Source of the DNA: Oxytricha trifallax
Lineage: Eukaryota > Ciliophora > Spirotrichea > Sporadotrichida > Oxytrichidae
Direction of reading: 5' to 3'
Assembly (NCBI GenBank): GCA_000711775.1
Contig: ARYC01000095.1
Span: forward strand, 1-64,000
Length of the DNA stretch: 64,000 nt
A program made the translations under genes and the position numbers. The notes below the pieces were generated by a model that did not search any database, was not told the DNA's origin, and saw only the letters and a program-made list of their open reading frames with translations. Shown here piece by piece: positions 23,906 through 36,249 of the stretch (position 1 is its first letter; each line of letters starts with the position of its first letter).

Positions 23906-26900
23906 ATGACTAACAAGGGACCTTAATTTGTAAGATTAAATTAGATTTGTATTATTTCATTTATTTTAATAAAAATAGACCTAACTCGTCGTTGTCGAAC
24001 AAAATTCTCTCAAAACTTCAGGGTATTGATAGGTTCGGAACTTAGATAACATTGACTTTGGATAAAAAATAAAAGTTTACAACTGCTATTGGGGGATGCT
24101 TATCCATTATTACTTGGATTGGTGCTCTTGGATACTTTGCCTATTGCCTCTATAGAGATATTAATATTAATGCTTATACTGTAAGTAATATCAATTATAT
24201 AAAACTCAAGTAAGTATAAAAAAGTCATTTAAAATTATGTTATTTTTAAAGAGTTGACTCTCATGAGTATTAAATGGCCTCTATCGATGGGTACAAAGGT
24301 GAGGTTCTAGATGTTGATCACAATCAAAACTCAAAAGCGATTGATATGTTAAATTTGCTTAAAATTATTGCTAAACTAAGGTAATTGTAGAAAATTTATT
24401 TATTTTAAATAAAAAGTTAATTTTTATTCAAGGAACAAAATTCAAAATGTTATAAATTAATAGATCTTAAATGTTTTTTATAGGCTTCTTAAAAAATTTT
24501 TAAATTTATCAAAATTACGAATCTAAGTCTGATTTTATTAAAAAATAGTATTTTCTAATACATTAACCTTTCATTTTAATTTTCGTAGAAATAAGATCAT
24601 TGAATGCTATAATTAATTAGATTTTTGAAAAAAATATTGCTAATTCTGCAGAATTCTCATGATAAAAATAAAAATTTAATTAAAAATTGAAGCTACAAGA
24701 GTGTTAATGATTTTCTAAGTTTATTAAACTAAAACAGTGTACCAAAATATTTTCATCAGAGTAGTAATCTCTGATTTTAAAGCTCTAACAAAATTAATTA
24801 CTTTTTAATTCTATGGATAATAATTTCACATACAATTATTAAATAAAAAATATCTGTGAACATAAATAAGTTCATTAGTGTCTCATTTATTTAATTTGGG
24901 AAAGTCTAATGATATACTTATAAATCAAATCTAAATGTTATTTCCATTTTCATCTAATATGGCTCATAAAAAATTAATATGAAAAAATGTAATGAATTTA
25001 TTTAAATATTTATAATTCTTGGTAGTAAATATTAAAATTAACAAGCAGAATTCATTATTCTAAAAAAAGGGCTAAATGAAAATATTTCTTAAATTAGTTA
25101 TGCTAGATTTCTCATTAAAATTATTGAACTCCTTAATTGTATTTTTCGGGGATTGTGAGACAAAAGAATTATGATATCTTCAATCTTTGTGTTTTCTCCT
25201 TCAAAATTTTAATAGATTTAAGAATATACATACTCAGAAATCGCATTTTTTCGCTTTTAGCGCTCAAAAATCTATGATTAAACAAAATTATTTATTGTCA
25301 TAAATTCATAAGTTCACTTAATATGTTAAAATGATTTCTTTAAGTATAAATTAAATCTTGTCATCAAGATCTCAATTTATATTCAATCATTTATAAATTG
25401 AATTTGATGCAAATGAACTTCTTATTAAAAATATTAATTTTTTCTTTTTATTTTCTAAGTTTGAATGAAATAGTTTAATAAAATGATATTCATTAAGAAG
25501 AGCTTATTAAAACTTTTTGAGATGATAAATCAATACTCATAAAAATATTAATAGCAAGACATTATATTTTAATTATAATGTAATCTCTACAAATATATTT
25601 TATATCAAATTATTACAGCAGCAATCATTTAAAGCTCGAATACAATTATAATTATCAATTTATCTCCTAATTAAAAATGTGCTAAAACAAAGAAATGGTA
25701 TAATTTCGCATACTCAGGAATATATTTATATCAAAAATTTGAATTTTAAATCTAAATTATATACATTTGCAAAGCCTTATAATCGACTCAATTTATTTAT
25801 TATAATCCCTTATCCAATAAAATTAAGAAAAGTTAGTTATTGTCTGAGGATTATAGGTTTATGAATATGACTGGGCACTTCGACGCAGCCTATTAAGTTC
25901 AATATGGAGGACCTAATTACGATGTTTACATGAACATGGACACCTACTTTACAATCAACTTATATAAAAAAGAATTTTGATATATTACATCATATAAAAA
26001 AGAGCTTTCATTTATTTTTTCAGTAAATGTATGTGCAGTAGTACGCTTAATCAACCGACTTGAGCACTGGTAGACCTACAATGACAACTCTAAGAGAATA
26101 TATTATTAAAATATAATAGAATATGATTGTAATAAGCAATGTTATCTTTGCCTATTTTTTAATTGCTTATTATATACAATAAGCACTTTATAATTCTCAT
26201 TTTATTAGAGATTTAGTAAAATTATAGAAATAATTAAAATTTAGTGATTTATAATTGACTTTTTTTGACTTATTTATAATTGACCGACTAATTTATAAAA
26301 AACATAAAAAGCAGACGATTTCAAATTTTAGAATTAAATTCTTTGTTTTTTTGTTTTTTTCGCAATGATTTTATGCAAAATAATACTTATAAATAGTCAT
26401 AATTAAAATATTATTTTCTGATATTTTATAATTTAAGTATTTATTATATCAAATTAATAATATGATGCCTTGCACTGATGATAGATTTGGATAAGATTTA
26501 ATAAGTGAAGCCTAATCTATAGGTATCTCAAAGTACTGGTGTATAAATACACATTAATATGTATTATTAAAATTTGTTATAATTTCATGAAACAAAAACA
26601 CATTTTTCTTCTTTGAATAATAATAGTAATTAGTATTATTTGACTTATAACAAAATTACAATCAAAACCCAAAACCCCTTAATGAGTATTATATGTGTTT
26701 TTATTGATGATGGTAATGTTGTAGATTAGGGTTTCTATTTGATTAATTTCATTTTTTTTGTTAGATTTATTATTTCATGGTGGATTTTTTTTTTCCTTTA
26801 TATTATATCATCTTAATATCTTTATGAATGTTATGAAAAATAAATCCACTAAGAAAAATAAAACTATAATACATTATTAGATTGCTTTACTTACTTAAAT

Positions 26901-29900
26901 AACTATCTAAAATTTATAAAACTACTTCTTATAATTCCTTGAGACTCCATTTTTAAAATGCTTTGGTACCAATATAATTTTAATATTTTAGTAAATGGTT
27001 CTGATTAAGTTTTGAACCAGATTAGAACTTTTCAATTAGAACTTCATTTTATTAAAAGTATGTACTAATTAAGTTTTGGTAATATTAAATTGGTACCAAT
27101 TAAAATTAAACTAATTAATACCAGTACTAATTAAATTTAAACAAATTTAGTACAAATTTAACAGAATTTAATTAGTTGCGATAGAAACCCATCTTAGAGT
27201 TTGTTTACAGTTTTTGCTATATTTCTCCACTTCTCTATACAAGGTTTACCACCTATTAAATACTCATACTAAATAGGTGTCTAAAATGTTACAGAAATTA
27301 TTAAAACACAAATTTAGATTGTAAAACATTTATAATACCTCTTGAACGAAAACATTGAATGATTGTGGCTAACATTCACCTTAAAACCACTCATTTTATG
27401 CATATTTTTTATTTTCATTTTACTTATGTTTCAAAACCTTTTTTTATTAGATGTAAATATAGAACCCAAGTTAAAAGAAACGAAAGTGTTGAATTAAATT
27501 TAAAAATTATTTATGATGAAAATTTCAAAAATGCTTGTGCATAAATACCAATATTTTTAAATTATGAAATCATAAGTTTCTAAAGTTGATCAGTAAAAGT
27601 GATATATGAAAAATAGAAAAAATTGTGACTCAAACTTATCTTTTTTAAATAAAATGCTATAACATTTATAAAAATATGAGAACATTTAAGTAGTTTATAA
27701 ATAATTGGTAAGAATATATTTTCATAAATAGAGTGAATATGATGCTTCATTATTTAAACAAACCCTAATTTCCAACATTACCTTTATCAATCAAAACACA
27801 TTTAAAACTCATTTAAGAGTTTTGGGGTTTTGAATGAATGGAACTGAGCTTTACATCGAAAATTAAAACCCAAAATTTATCGATTAAATTTCATAACTTA
27901 AACTGAAAAATTATAATTGAAATTTTAAAATAAAAAATAATTGCTTATTATTCTATTTTCTTTATATCCCATATTCATAAACTTTATGTATCCTATCATG
28001 TACAATATTAAATAAATTTTATGTTATAGTAAATTTATTTATACCGAAAATCATGAATTAGTTGCTTTTTTTATATTTAATAATTATTCTATTATATATT
28101 TCTTAATAAATCTTAAAAATGATTATTGATAACTTATAGCAGAGAAAAAATTAAAAATCATACTTCACTTCTTCTAAACTTCAAATCAGTTTTTTAATTA
28201 TTCAAACATAAATTTATTATAATTAATTGATATTGAATTTATTAACTGATTAAGGAAATCAATTTTTTAATGAATCTAATTTGAATTTTTTAGAAATTAA
28301 TGTTTCTAGGGTGTTTTTGACTTATATTATTGTACTTAAATTGATGTAATTATCCTTGCTTGCTACTTTTAAACTTTTTTCATTATTTATGTTTATAAAT
28401 AATAAAACAACTTTTAATTTATTGATTTTCATGAAATTAAGTAATATAAATATAAATAATTTGAAGTGAATTGTTTTTCATCTTGCCATTTCATATTTTT
28501 TCTCTGCATTTAATAAATTTATTTCCAAAAATAAATCATAAAATTAATTTAAGATAAAAATCAAATTATTTACAGAAAACAGGTTTTTAGTCTTTTACGA
28601 AACACTCATTTATATATATTGTGCTCAATTGTTCATTATAAATTAAAAAAATCAGTATAGCATCAATTCAATAAATAAAAATTCTTGATTTTATTGATTT
28701 AATTGTATAAATCAAGCCATTTTCCTAATTTTAAAAAATAGTCTTATTGTAAGATCAAAATAATTTTAATTTGAGGCTTTAATGGAAAGAAACTGTTTGG
28801 TGTCTTATTTGATTACTGCAATCAAACTTTTCTAGATATTATGCACCCAGGCAAAGGGTTGAAGTGCAAAACCATTGAGTAGATTTAAAGCTTAAATTTT
28901 CAAAGCTATTTTATGAGTTTATTTTTATAAATATTTATTCTTAAACAATTTTATCATAAATGTTTGGTATTTGTTTGTAATTTATTTTAGTTCAAAAATA
29001 TTTCAGTAATTAATCCTGAAATTAAATATATCGTTTTGTTCAGATATTTCAAAAACTCATTCTTAGACTATAACGAATTTGGTGTATATTTTAAAATAAT
29101 ATTGTCGGTACACGCTTAAATAGTTTTTATAAATGATCTAAAAATAAGAGGGACTCTTTAAGTGATGGTTTAACTTTTATCAATTTAAAAAAAATACTAT
29201 TTATACTTTTTTATAAAATATGAAAACTTATTTAATGAATTAATTTCTCATTTAACTTAAATTAATATTCTCTAAAATGTGGTTTGAAAGTTTTTCCGTA
29301 AGTAAATTTTATTAAACAGTAGAATCTCAATTTTATTAGCAATCGCATTTTAAACAGCGTAATTGCTACTAATAAGATTGAATTTAATTTCTTTAATTCA
29401 AATATATTAAAGCAATTTAAATTTTCCTTCAGTTCAATTGACTTTAACAAATTATATTTATTCTATAAATTTATTTCAGTTTATTTAAATATCTTATAAA
29501 TTTGATAAAAAGCCTGTGAAGGGAGTATTGAGAAATAAAGCTCATTAAGTATTTCCATATAAAACAATACAACACACAGTCTTATCTACAAGACATACTG
29601 CCTATTTAAAGGATGATAAATTTTCTAACTATGGTGGAGACACCTAATATACATTTTATGATTTAAATAAATAATTGAGTTGATTTATTTTCAACTTTTA
29701 TTTATGAAAATAGTATTGCTTAAATAAATTCAACTTATTTTTATGTACTATTTAAAACATTAAATAATTGAAACAGAGGATTTTTTGAATTCACCAAATT
29801 AAAAATCAAAAATTTATACTCCAATTTTATAATTAAAACATAAAAAAAAGATCATATTGTCTAGATTATTTTAAAATGCATATTTAATTAGCCTTAATTC

Positions 29901-32900
29901 AACTTATAAATATAAAATATTTTATTTCTTAATATTTTCTGATATTTATATTTTTTAGATTTTACTTTTAACTTAAAATAGTAGGTGGAAGTTTTTTGCA
30001 GCCATCGGAAATTTCTTACCTTCAACATTAATTTTTATATTTTTTGGCAATTAAAATATTGACACATAAAAGTTTTAATTTCAATTAGCATTAGAATTTA
30101 CTAAACAGCTTTTCATAATAAATAATTTTCAAGGCTTATTAATATTCTTTGTCAAATATTAAATTAAAACAAATGCTATCTTTTTGTTTTTTTATTAATA
30201 ATTATTGAAATTCTCATTAAAAATATAATAAGATATCAAGTTAGAGATGATATAGGATGCTAGGTTATAAATAATTCCTTCATAATTGATGATAAAGGTC
30301 TTTAGAAATTTATAAATATTGCATATTTTATGTATTGGGCAGGAAATTTCCCCACCCTTAGTTGCATATAAAATTTTGGGGCATGAGACTTCCTCCCCCA
30401 AATAGTTACATGTCATAAATATTTAGTTTTTTATGACTTTGATTCTGTGAAAATGGAGTTAAGTTACGACTCAAAACCCATAATCTACTTCTATACTCTT
30501 TTTTATTTGATTTTTTAAAATTTGCTAAAAAATTCCAATAAACAATAAGATTAATGTAGATTCATAAATTTAATAACTAAAAATCACACTTAATGATCAA
30601 ATTGGAAAATCAATCTTTTTAATTCTGATGAAAATATAATTTACTTTAATATTTAAAAGTACAATTAATTTTCAAAGCTCGTTACCTACTTTATAATGTA
30701 GATAACGCATATAATTATTATTTTAAATAAAAAAAACTTCCCCCCCCCAAATTCTGTTATTAACTTAATCATATAAGGTAATTATTTTATGATTATTTGA
30801 TTAACATATATCACTAAACTAATTTTATAAATTTACTGTAATACTTAAAAGTCAAGAAATTTTTATATTCCTAGTGATCTAAAAAATTTCCAAATTACAT
30901 TTATTTACAATATTTTTAAAGTTCTATATAGAATTTTAACATTTAAATACTTTAATACAACTTTGTTCTAAATATCTTAATGTAATGAAATTTGTGGATA
31001 ATAAACTTTCATAAGACATAATCATGAATCTTGTTTTAAACTAAATACAAACTTATAATTCCATTTAGAATTAAAAAAATTCTATATGAATCTTTGATTT
31101 TATATATATATATATTTTGTAACACAGAATAAAATATATTAAAAAAAATTAGAAATTACTTAAATGGCTTAAAGGCATTATTGCTCATTTGCTTATTATT
31201 TAAATTTAAAAATGTAAGCAATAATCTAATTTATTTTTACTCAACATTTTGTAATGAAATCTAATTCTTCATTTATTTTAACCTTGGAGTTTGTTTAAGT
31301 TAAAATTTTAATATTTATTTTAGGATTAACTCATAAGACAAAAATAGCTTTTACAAATAATTTTTAAGCTAGAAGCATGATTTGTTTAAAATTAATTATC
31401 GTCACTTTTATTGGTGAATTTGTTTTTTACTATTATTATTTTCTCTTGCTGAATGACAATTTACAAAACCTAACTTTATACTTTTTCATAATAAGTTTTA
31501 CTAAGTTATGATTTCTTGATCATAATGAAAAAATAAGAGTTCATTTCATGTGGCAGTATAAAACCAACTTAATGTTTAGCTTGAGGTAAGATATAAAGAT
31601 ATAATTTTCTTGTGCCCTTATTAAATTTTACTTAGGTGAGTACTTGATTTTCAATTATAAATTAGTTTTGAACTTATCGTAACTATAGAGATAATCGAAA
31701 AGATTCTTCTCTTAAATTTATTTATTAACTTATACTTTTTTCTTACCAAATGTGCTCTCTAGAATTATATATTTTTATAAGTAGGTATAAAAGTCAAGAG
31801 CTTGGATGTTTTAAAAGACGTTAAATCTTAAATTTTTTTGTAACTTGTTAAAATTTTATGGTTATGTTTTCATATATTATTATTCTTAATAAATAGTAAG
31901 TAGTAAGTAACTCAGGTAAGGTGATTAATTAATATTGAATTAATTAATTATTTATTTATTAGTAGAAATGGAGTTTAAAAGCAAGTTGCCAATGACTATC
32001 ATGTTAGATCAGTTCTTGGAGTTGCTACGATGAGTTTAACAGAATCGAAATTGATGTATGTGTCAAGTCATTCTACTGTTTATAGGTAACCACTGACTGA
32101 AGAGTGATATTTAACCAGGCATGCATATGTAGCGGTTTCCAAGCTGGAGGCAAGAAATCCTTCGCCGGGGTCAACCGTTGGCGGGTGGTGAGGTTCGAAC
32201 CAGGCTCCTCTAGCTGCATGGCGAGGTGGCCACACCCTTGCTTCCTGGTCACTGATCGAATTCTTAATCACTTATTTTTTCATAGATTCTCTTTCATTCT
32301 ATTTTTATGCAGCACCCATATTTTTGTAATCCAACTTTTGTTCTTCTGAGCGATTAAAGGATGTGTCATAAGTACTTTGGACTAAAAATCTAAGAGAAAT
32401 AAGTGGATAAAGACTAAACATTTGAAATAAATTAACGATTTATTATTTTAATTATACGGTAGATTCGATTAAGTGTTTCTTAAATTTATCATAAACAGCT
32501 AACTAATTTTTAGGGAATAAAATTGGTATAAATCTTGAAAAATCTCATTAATTACCATATTTAAATGCATATTGTAAAATAAAGCAAAATTAAATAATGT
32601 GATGAATTGTTTAAACAAAATTACATGAATTTAGAACAAGATAACCTATATTTTTGGTTTTCACTACAATCCCTATGATAGATATGTAGGAGGTTATTTT
32701 CCTAACGGTCTAGCACTCCTTCAATTCTAGTTCGAGATAAATGTATATTATACTTAGAAATATAGAAAAGTCATGACTGTCTTAGATGCCATAGCGCAAA
32801 CTGGAGGTATCATGGGGGTCCTTGTGGGTATAGGAGCAATACTTAATGGATTATTCTAATCAGCTCTGTTCAAACTCAAAATGATTGGTTTGCTATATAC

Positions 32901-35900
32901 AACTACTAATTTTTAAAAATCAAATAAAAACGAAAATTTATTTTCCAGAGACATGTAGCCAAATATTAAGAAAATACACTCTAAAAGATAAATTGTTTTT
33001 ATTAAAATTACATGTAATATACTAACTTTTATTTTTTGAATTTAATGAGATGTATTTTTCTTTTATAAAAATGTAACTAATACACCCTGTTCATGAATTA
33101 TATTTTAGCAGGATCATCACCCTAATATTTTAATAAATCAAGAATAATTAGAATAGTAGAAATTTATTAAATAAAAAATGAATACATTTTATCATATATA
33201 ATTAATAATTTTATTTTATAGAATTAAAATTTGTTCGATTTCGATTTATAATCTAATAAAAAAAATTATTAATTTTATAATAGTAAGAGAGCTTTGAATA
33301 AAATAAATAATGATTCTAGCGACAGCTATGAGAAAAAAAAAGATGAAAGCTAATTTGCCTTCAAATTCTATAATTGGGAACATTATCAATAAAATAAAGA
33401 ATCGGAGACCGCTAATTTTTCAAAAATGGTCAATAATTTGCCATGAGTTTTAAAACAAATTGTACTTTTGTAGAAAAGATCTCGATTAAAAATTCAAAGA
33501 TTACTCTCTAGCTGATTTGAAAATGAATCACGAGCTAGATGTAGTAAACTTAATTAAAAAAATGAGATAAGTAGATGTTCTCACTAAAATTCTAGTAAAT
33601 ATTAACTTATAAAACCTATTATAATTTGGAGAAGATTCGACCGTTACTATTGCTCGATTACTAAGTGAGAAATTATGTGAATAAATTAAAGTTTATTTAT
33701 TAAGTAGTTGGAGATATACCTTTTTCAATGTCAGAACTAAAGGTAATTACTGGTAAGAATTTTAAATATAAAATTTTTTTTAACTAGTCAAAAATCGATC
33801 TTATTTTATCGCGATTATCTGTGATAATAGCAGGTCGGTACTTTGAAACCCTTAAATCTTAAACTTTGTATCCTAATGTTATTTAGATTATTTTAGTTAA
33901 AAGAAATTTTCCAAAAAGATTTGAATTTTATCTAGTTCTAAATCTTGTATATTTATAAATTGCTTTAGTAGTAGCTTAAGTAATTATTGGCAAATTCCAA
34001 TATAATATTGTCATTGCATTGAAGAGATTGAATAGATAAAATTGTAAGCAAACTAAGTTTATTCTTTTACTTTTTACTCGACTCTTTAATAAATAATTTG
34101 ATAACATAATTTTCTTTTTTTAAGTCAAAATATATATTCACTATTGATTCTTAAATTCATTTATCTTTAGTTTGATTTCTCTTTCTCTTTAAGGGTGGAA
34201 AATGAGTTTGAGTTAATGGGGTCTCTTGGCAATCTTTAATAGGATTATCTCCATCAATGGATCTATGATATCAAACTTCTTGCATGATTTTTTGGAAAAA
34301 TTTTTAGGCCCCTTACCTTTTGTAAGAAGAATAATTTTTTTATATAATATCTCATGCCTATGATTCTCTTTTTTTCGTTTACAAATATTGTTCTGTTAAT
34401 TCTCTCATTTTCACTTTTACTCATAACAATTAATAATAAGAACTTCAAATTTAATTTCTTAGCTATTTAGCTATGCATTTTAATTTAACAAATAAATAGT
34501 CATTCAAAGTTTGAGAATTTTTGCTTAAAAAACAGGTTTATATTTGGTAAAGGCGTCACAAGCAACTCTTATATAATCTGTTTTAAAACCCACTTAAGTA
34601 TGCTTCAATTTATTAGTGTCCTTTTCTAAATAAAAACCTTAATAAACTATTGTAAATTGTATGTGTTTTGGGTGATTAGTAGTACTTTTTTATCATATCA
34701 CATAATTGAGTAAAATAATTTAGTTATGACTAAAAATTAATAAAATATTTGTCAAATAAACCAAAGTCTATTTAATACACAATAAAATGCTATAGAATAA
34801 TAAAACAGTATAACTAAAATTAAATACCAATTAATTTTAAAATCTTTTGGAAATATTTCTATAGTTTCTAGATTAATCTTAATAAATTCTCTTTTTATTT
34901 TTTAAATTTATTTTCATAAAATTGATTTATTTTTTTCAATTCAATTATTTTTTTAAATTCTAACAATATTAAAGAATCATCTTCATTAATTGATTAAAGT
35001 GACTCCTAAAAATTAAAATTGATTAAGAAATAATTAAAGGATCTAGCAGTGAGATCTGAGAAATCTAGTAATGCAAAATAGTTATTATAATTATTGAATG
35101 GTCAGATGTAGAATGGATCTACAGTTTCAAGTGTTGAGAAACTTTCAGATTCAATGAGCAAGCTAAAGAAAAAGCTATCTTAATTAAATAAAATATGAAG
35201 TTTAGTTATATAATTTTTTTGGGAATTTTTCATCATACTGTAAAATTTTCTTTATTAATATAATAGAATAATAATAATCTTTGCCAGCTACTTCATTAAA
35301 CATTAAAAATAAGAACTAACTAAAGGTCACTCCTTCCAAAGCTAATAATAATACTAAAGATGTCAAGTTGAATTAAAAAAGTGAATCTTCCAAGCAACTT
35401 TTTGAAATGGATTATAAACATAACAGTATTATATAATGTGAAATAAAATCATCTTTTTTTTTTAATTTTTAAAATTTAATTTTTGCTTAATGCTGATTTA
35501 TTTCTTTGAAATTTCACTATTCCTTCAAATTTAAAACAAGATTGATCAAAGTAAAGAAGATAAATTTTAATTCTTAATATTTTTTACCTTTGTTGAGAAA
35601 TTACATAATATTTCATTTAAATTGTATCTTTGGTTAAAATTGAAACTTTCTTATGATTTTATATCATTTATAAATTACGGACATATTACAAAATCTTTTT
35701 TTAAAAATAATTTTAATTATTTAATTAGAATTAGTTTTAATCAAATTTATGCTGATAATCGAATAAACTACTAGAATGACAATAAGCCTAAAATTTCAAA
35801 TTAGAAGCATAAGAATCATAAACAAAGACAAATTTTATATTTATATTATAAATTCAATCTAGTAATAATAAAATATATTCAATTTCGGCTTTTTCAATAT

Positions 35901-36135
35901 ATCATTTACAAAATTTAAGACGACTAAAAGATAATGATTCAGAGAGATCTATTCCTGTCGAGTATTTTAAGATTATAATTTTTTTAATAATAGAAAATTT
36001 AAATTGAAAAATTCTAAGTTCATGTGATTTATTTAATAGTACCAGACTCCCACAGAAGACATTTAAGAAGAAAGAACTTCTCCAAAAAACAGTAAATATG
36101 ATATAAATAAAAATATCATAAAAATTTCAGAATGA
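23906..36135 (+). CDS. Gene B: membrane protein, IES-interrupted
   Basis: Starts at ATG 23906 (MTNKGPNSSLSNKILSKLQG after removal of the first IES). Approximate MDSs/exons: 23906-23923, 23978-24182, 24250-24382, 25861-25966, 26031-26109, 26453-26558, 27836-27875, 28805-28893, 28998-29085, 29497-29665, 30428-30485, 32660-32990, 33286-33668, 34997-35190, 35290-35420, 35798-35835, 35919-35975 and 36046-36135. TM1 is in GGCLSIITWIGALGYFAYCL shortly after the N-terminus; TM2 is in GGIMGVLVGIGAILNGLF. Between them lies a large, presumably extracytoplasmic, domain with conserved Cys. The C-terminus is polar and probably cytosolic. This is the two-TM layout of an expanded ciliate membrane-protein family of unknown role. 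The gap 24183-24249 begins GTAAGT and ends AAAG, so it could be an intron rather than an IES. The stop is TGA at 36133-36135. Confidence 0.78.
23919..23977 (+). other. IES in gene B, pointer GACCT
   Basis: GACCT ends the first MDS at 23919-23923 and recurs at 23978-23982. Removing 59 bp gives ATG ACT AAC AAG GGA CCT AAC TCG in frame, which supplies the start codon for the following MDS. The interior is almost pure A/T. Confidence 0.75.
24383..25860 (+). other. Long AT-rich spacer in gene B
   Basis: About 1.48 kb between the 24250-24382 exon and the MDS starting at 25861. Nothing with protein character, no inverted repeats and no GC island seen. The upstream exon ends in CTAAG followed by GTAATT, so an intron donor is possible within a larger eliminated stretch. 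Confidence 0.5.
26105..26452 (+). other. IES in gene B, pointer ATTAA
   Basis: ATTAA at 26105-26109 and 26453-26457. Deleting 348 bp joins GAA TAT ATT ATT AAT AAT ATG ATG in frame. The position is identical to the gene A IES at 12492-12875, while the interior sequence shows no useful similarity. Confidence 0.8.
26663..27832. mobile_element. TBE-like non-autonomous element
   Basis: A 1,170-bp element flanked by AAT (26660-26662 and 27833-27835), the ANT-type target duplication of TBE transposons. Its ends are inverted: the left starts CAAAACCCAAAACCCCTTAA, the right finishes GAGTTTTGGGGTTTTG, a C4A4/G4T4 telomere-like terminus. The inverted similarity extends about 75 bp inward (left to ~26738, right from ~27758), sharing GGTAATGTTG and ATTAGGGTTT, close to the known TBE repeat length. 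No transposase, zinc-finger or kinase coding remains, so it is an internally deleted copy. It fills the IES between two gene B MDSs and its right duplication touches the next MDS (GAATGGAACTGAG). Confidence 0.88.
30486..32659 (+). other. Long spacer in gene B
   Basis: About 2.2 kb between MDSs ending near 30485 and starting near 32660, twice the length of the matching gene A spacer (16196-17302). It contains a run of ten C at about 30740, a short TA repeat near 31105, and the GC-rich island at 32085-32275. Otherwise AT-rich with no gene. Confidence 0.55.
32085..32275. other. Small GC-rich island, possible SINE fragment
   Basis: About 190 bp of more than 50% GC inside an AT-rich gene B spacer. 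It contains the self-complementary GGTTCGAACC (32192-32201), which matches a tRNA/SINE pol III B box on either strand, and CCGTTGGCGGG (32175-32185), also found in the 20-kb island. The arms around the B box do not fold into a convincing tRNA, so this is not called a tRNA gene. Open frames on both strands look like composition effects. Confidence 0.5.
33663..34996 (+). other. Gene B-specific IES, pointer AAGTGA
   Basis: AAGTGA at 33663-33668 and again at 34997-35002. Deleting 1,334 bp joins GCT CGA TTA CTA AGT GAC TCC in frame and restores the alignment to the continuous gene A exon (18427-19047). Gene A has no interruption here. The spacer is AT-rich; a minus-strand frame at 34263-34448 has no recognisable similarity and I do not call it. 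Confidence 0.82.
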
Positions 36136-36249
36136 CTATAAACGATGATATTTAATACATAATTAATCATAATTCATTTTAGAATATAGTAAATTTATCT
36201 AGCTGTTGTAATTATGAATTGATTACTCCTATAATTTAAATATAAAAAA

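Noticed and set aside
25679-27544. ORFs of about 61 codons at 25679-25864 and 27359-27544
   Set aside because: Both lie in AT-rich spacer or inside the TBE-like element, with no conservation in gene A; such lengths are expected by chance.
30730-30750. Runs of eight to ten C (about 30740, 49370, 50290) as telomere-like sites
   Set aside because: They are simple homopolymers without the C4A4 alternation; two of the three are just copies within the tandem duplication.
32150-32230. tRNA gene suggested by the GGTTCGAACC B box
   Set aside because: T-stem arms on either strand do not pair and no A box or acceptor stem fits; at most a tRNA-derived SINE fragment.
32080-32349. Open frames on both strands across the GC island
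   Set aside because: They overlap each other in a GC-rich patch flanked by IES DNA, have no paralog in gene A, and no domain; better explained as a non-coding insertion.
34263-34448. Minus-strand ORF inside the gene B-specific IES
   Set aside because: No similarity to any protein motif and AT-rich composition; kept only as a possibility for a gene inside an IES.
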